A stretch of DNA of 64,000 nt from positions 1,674,001 to 1,738,000 of the forward strand of contig CBDCLU010000002.1 of assembly GCA_965218765.1 (NCBI GenBank), read 5' to 3'. Position 1 is the first letter of the stretch; the number at the start of each line of letters is the position of its first letter. The translations under genes and the position numbers were made by a program. A model generated the notes under the pieces. That model ran no database searches. It was given only the letters and a program-made list of their open reading frames with translations, and was not told the DNA's origin. Origin of the DNA: JBBPYC01 sp965218765. Its GTDB lineage: Bacteria; Pseudomonadota; Gammaproteobacteria; Burkholderiales; Burkholderiaceae_C. Of the stretch, positions 61,605 to 64,000 are shown in pieces.

Positions 61605-62033
61605 TCAGTGCGCGGCTTCCCGGTCTGCCGCCGGGATCGCGCGCGGCTTGCCTTCCGCATCGATCGCGACGTACGTCAGCGACGCCTCCGTCACCTTCTT
61701 GTACTGGCCCTGCGTGCCGAAGTGCTCGGCATATACCTCGACATCCACCGTGATCGAAGTGCGGCCGATGCGCGTGATGCCGGAGACGAACGACAGGATG
61801 TCGCCCAGGCGCACCGGCTGCTTGAACACGAACTGATTCACCGCGACGGTGGCCATGCGTCCCTTGGCATGGCGCGCGGGCATCACGGAGCCGGCCAGGT
61901 CGACCTGCGCCATCACCCAGCCGCCGAAGATGTCGCCGTTCGCGTTGCAGTCGGCCGGCATCGGGATCACCTTCATCACCAGCACCTTGTCCGGGGGCAA
62001 CGCGTGTACGGTTTCGCTTGAATTGGTCGACAT
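61605..62033 (-). CDS. acyl-CoA thioesterase, hotdog fold (YciA-like)
   Basis: A 142-residue hotdog thioesterase. MKVIPMPADCNANGDIFGGWVMAQVDLAGSVMPARHA is the YciA/acyl-CoA hydrolase motif with the catalytic Asn-x5-Gly and Asp; VAVNQFVFKQPVRLGDILSF follows. It hydrolyses acyl-CoA esters of broad chain length. ATG 62033 is the conserved start; it is divergent from the ABC transporter gene about 106 bases away. Confidence 0.93.
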   Translation of the reverse strand: MSTNSSETVHALPPDKVLVMKVIPMPADCNANGDIFGGWVMAQVDLAGSVMPARHAKGRMATVAVNQFVFKQPVRLGDILSFVSGITRIGRTSITVDVEVYAEHFGTQGQYKKVTEASLTYVAIDAEGKPRAIPAADREAAH

Positions 62034-62139
62034 GGGCACAATCTTTCGTTGAAACGAGCCGGCCGCCGGTGGATCGCAGGCCGCGTCCGCCGTTTCTTCG
62101 TTTGTCTGCCGGCGCTCTGTCTGCGAAAGATTTTCCACG

Positions 62140-64000
62140 ATGCGTCCCAGCGCTGAAGTCGCAGGCGTTGCGCCGGCTGCCTCCTCCCACTCCCCGCACT
62201 CGGCCGCTGGCGGTGCGCCACCTGCCGCGCCGCCAGGCACCGACTGGGGCACGCTCAGACGCCTGTTCCCCTACATCTGGCGCTACAAGTGGCGCGTCGG
62301 CGCGGCGCTGCTGTTCATGGTCGGCGCCAAGCTTGCGAACGTCGGCGTGCCGCTGCTGCTGAAGAACCTCGTCGATTCGCTGACGCTCAAGCCAGGCGAT
62401 CCGGCCGCCGTGCTGGTGGTGCCGGTGGCGCTCCTGGTCGGCTACGGGCTGCTGCGGCTGTCCACGTCGCTGTTCACCGAGCTGCGCGAACTGGTGTTTG
62501 CCAAGGCCACCTTCGGCACCGCGCGCACGATCGCGCTCGAGACGTTCGAGCATCTGCATGCGCTGAGCCTGCGCTTTCACCTCGAGCGCCAAACCGGCGG
62601 CATGACGCGCGACATCGAACGCGGCGTGCGCGGCATCGAATCGCTGATCTCGTATTCGCTCTACAGCATCGTGCCGACGTTGATCGAAGTGGTGCTGGTG
62701 CTGTCGATCCTGGCGGTGAAGTTCGACGTGCGCTTTGCCGCCATCACGATCGGCGCGCTGGTGCTGTACGGCACGTTCACGATTTCCGTGACCGAATGGC
62801 GCACCAAGTTCCGGCGCGAAGCGAATGAGTCGGATTCGGCTGCGCACACGCGCGCGATCGATTCCTTGTTGAACTACGAAACCGTCAAGTACTTCAACAA
62901 CGAAGGCTTCGAAGCGCAGCGTTATGACGAGAGCCTGCAGCGGCTGCGCCAAGCCAACCTGAAGAGCCAGACAACGCTGTCGCTGCTCAACACCGGCCAG
63001 CAGCTGATCATCGCAACGGGCCTGGTGCTGATGCTCTGGATCGCGACGCAGGGCGTGGTGGCCGGCCGCCTCACGTTGGGCGATCTGGTGATGGTCAACG
63101 CGTTCATGATCCAGCTCTACATCCCGCTGAACTTTCTGGGTACGCTGTACCGTCAGATCAAGCAGAACCTGGTCGATCTGGACAAGATGTTCAAGCTGCT
63201 CGAGCGCGAGCGTGAGGTGGCCGATGCGCCCGGTGCGATCGAACTCGACGCTGCTGCGAACGCGACCGTGCGCTTCGAGCACGTGAGCTTCGCCTACGAC
63301 CCCGAACGGCCGATCCTGCACGACGTCGACTTCGAGATCCCGGCCGGCAAGACGGTGGCGGTGGTCGGCCCTTCCGGTGCGGGCAAATCGACGCTCGCGC
63401 GCCTGCTGTTTCGCTTCTACGACGTGAGTGGCGGCCGCATCACGATCGCCGGTCAGGACATCCGCAGCGTGACGCAAGCCTCGCTGCGGCGCGCGTTGGG
63501 CATCGTGCCGCAGGACACCGTGCTGTTCAACGACACGGTCGAATACAACATTGCTTATGGCCGGCCTGGGGCGACCACGGAACAGGTCGTCGAAGCAGCC
63601 GGCCAGGCGCGCATCCATGAGTTCATCAGCAGCACGCCGAAGGGCTATCAGACGATGGTTGGCGAGCGTGGCCTGAAACTGTCCGGTGGCGAGAAGCAAC
63701 GCGTGGCGATCGCACGCACCTTGCTGAAAAACCCGCCCATGCTGATCTTCGACGAGGCCACGTCAGCGCTTGATTCAGCGAACGAGCGCGCGATCCAGAC
63801 CGAGCTGCGCAACGCAGCGCGCAACAAGACCACGCTCGTGATCGCGCACCGGTTGTCCACCGTGATCGATGCGCATGAAATCCTCGTGATGGACGCAGGC
63901 CGCATCGTCGAGCGCGGCCGTCATGCCGAACTGCTTGCCAGTCACGGCCGCTATGCCGACATGTGGGCACTGCAGCAGATGGCCAAGGGGCTCGGACAGG
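62140..64000 (+). CDS. Atm1/HMT-type ABC exporter (permease plus ATPase), cut by window end
   Basis: 620 codons are visible with no stop, so the 3' end is outside the window. The N-terminal half (about 40-330) is a six-helix type I exporter domain with LETFEHLHALSLRFHLERQTGGMTRDIERG, YETVKYFNNEGFE and the ISVTEWRTKFRREANE segment characteristic of Atm1/ABCB7 homologues that bind glutathione. The ATPase has Walker A GPSGAGKST, Q-loop IVPQDTVLF, signature LSGGEKQR, Walker B MLIFDEATSALD and H-loop VIAHRLST. Likely exports a glutathione-linked or metal-related compound. The ATG was chosen after GCGAAAGA. Confidence 0.92.
   Translation, partial: MRPSAEVAGVAPAASSHSPHSAAGGAPPAAPPGTDWGTLRRLFPYIWRYKWRVGAALLFMVGAKLANVGVPLLLKNLVDSLTLKPGDPAAVLVVPVALLVGYGLLRLSTSLFTELRELVFAKATFGTARTIALETFEHLHALSLRFHLERQTGGMTRDIERGVRGIESLISYSLYSIVPTLIEVVLVLSILAVKFDVRFAAITIGALVLYGTFTISVTEWRTKFRREANESDSAAHTRAIDSLLNYETVKYFNNEGFEAQRYDESLQRLRQANLKSQTTLSLLNTGQQLIIATGLVLMLWIATQGVVAGRLTLGDLVMVNAFMIQLYIPLNFLGTLYRQIKQNLVDLDKMFKLLEREREVADAPGAIELDAAANATVRFEHVSFAYDPERPILHDVDFEIPAGKTVAVVGPSGAGKSTLARLLFRFYDVSGGRITIAGQDIRSVTQASLRRALGIVPQDTVLFNDTVEYNIAYGRPGATTEQVVEAAGQARIHEFISSTPKGYQTMVGERGLKLSGGEKQRVAIARTLLKNPPMLIFDEATSALDSANERAIQTELRNAARNKTTLVIAHRLSTVIDAHEILVMDAGRIVERGRHAELLASHGRYADMWALQQMAKGLGQ

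Noticed and set aside
61546..63699. A 717-codon minus-strand open frame across the thioesterase and ABC exporter
   Set aside because: It lies antisense to a clear ABC exporter with intact motifs and has no domain of its own; its start half is an antisense artefact.

Overview
The window is 64 kb of GC-rich, densely coded bacterial chromosome. Gene content points to a betaproteobacterium, most likely Burkholderiales: rpsF-priB-rpsR-rplI-dnaB, hom-thrC-moeA-moaD beside an AlaA-type aminotransferase, infC-rpmI-rplT-pheS-pheT-ihfA-merR, and a fused PhaAB-type Mrp antiporter operon. I cannot assign a genus. Almost everything is chromosomal housekeeping; no transposase, phage gene or CRISPR array was seen.

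Layout. 1-7.8 kb: a small unknown protein, a RidA-like/GST pair, two membrane diguanylate cyclases, an NDUFA9-like reductase, and ybeY and phoH (ybeZ) separated by one of the cyclases. 7.9-11.7 kb: ruvA and ruvB, separated by a 2-kb gene for a secreted lipoprotein serine protease with DUF5648-type repeats. 11.8-21 kb: a surface-polysaccharide locus (Wzm/Wzt ABC exporter with a Wzt C-terminal domain, a coupled methyltransferase, four family-2 glycosyltransferases, a WbsX-like protein) running up to a tRNA-Pro(GGG) gene; one glycosyltransferase gene and its flank are clearly AT-richer. 21.3-29.8 kb: translation genes on the minus strand, with infC starting at AUC and an intrinsic-terminator-like hairpin in the thrS leader. 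30-36 kb: a WXXGXW-type lipoprotein, trmB, gluQ, an amine oxidase, a flavodoxin-like protein and moaD-moeA-mobB. 36-41 kb: the threonine operon hom-thrC with a VapBC-type toxin-antitoxin pair embedded between the two genes and overlapping thrC, plus an alaA-like aminotransferase. 41-47.6 kb: an Mth938-like protein, a Bcp peroxiredoxin, a PIN-PhoH protein, a lone TreZ and an EVE-domain gene broken by a one-base frameshift. 47.8-52 kb: dnaB, carrying a 351-residue intein, and the rpsF-priB-rpsR-rplI operon. 52-64 kb: a YpfJ-like zinc peptidase, an ornithine cyclodeaminase homologue, the phaABCDEFG (mrp) operon, an orphan FliT-like protein, an acyl-CoA thioesterase and an Atm1-type ABC exporter cut by the window edge.

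The strongest unusual object is the DnaB intein. It sits in the Walker A loop (GK^T), lacks a nucleophile at position 1 (Ala) and has the Trp/Cys/Thr arrangement of class 3 inteins together with both LAGLIDADG-type motifs. Next are the toxin-antitoxin pair wired into the threonine operon with a perfect 8-bp inverted repeat upstream, the protease gene splitting ruvA/ruvB, the cyclase gene splitting phoH/ybeY, the possible thrS attenuator, and a 13-nt duplication that turns the alaA-like start region into a coupled five-codon mini-ORF.
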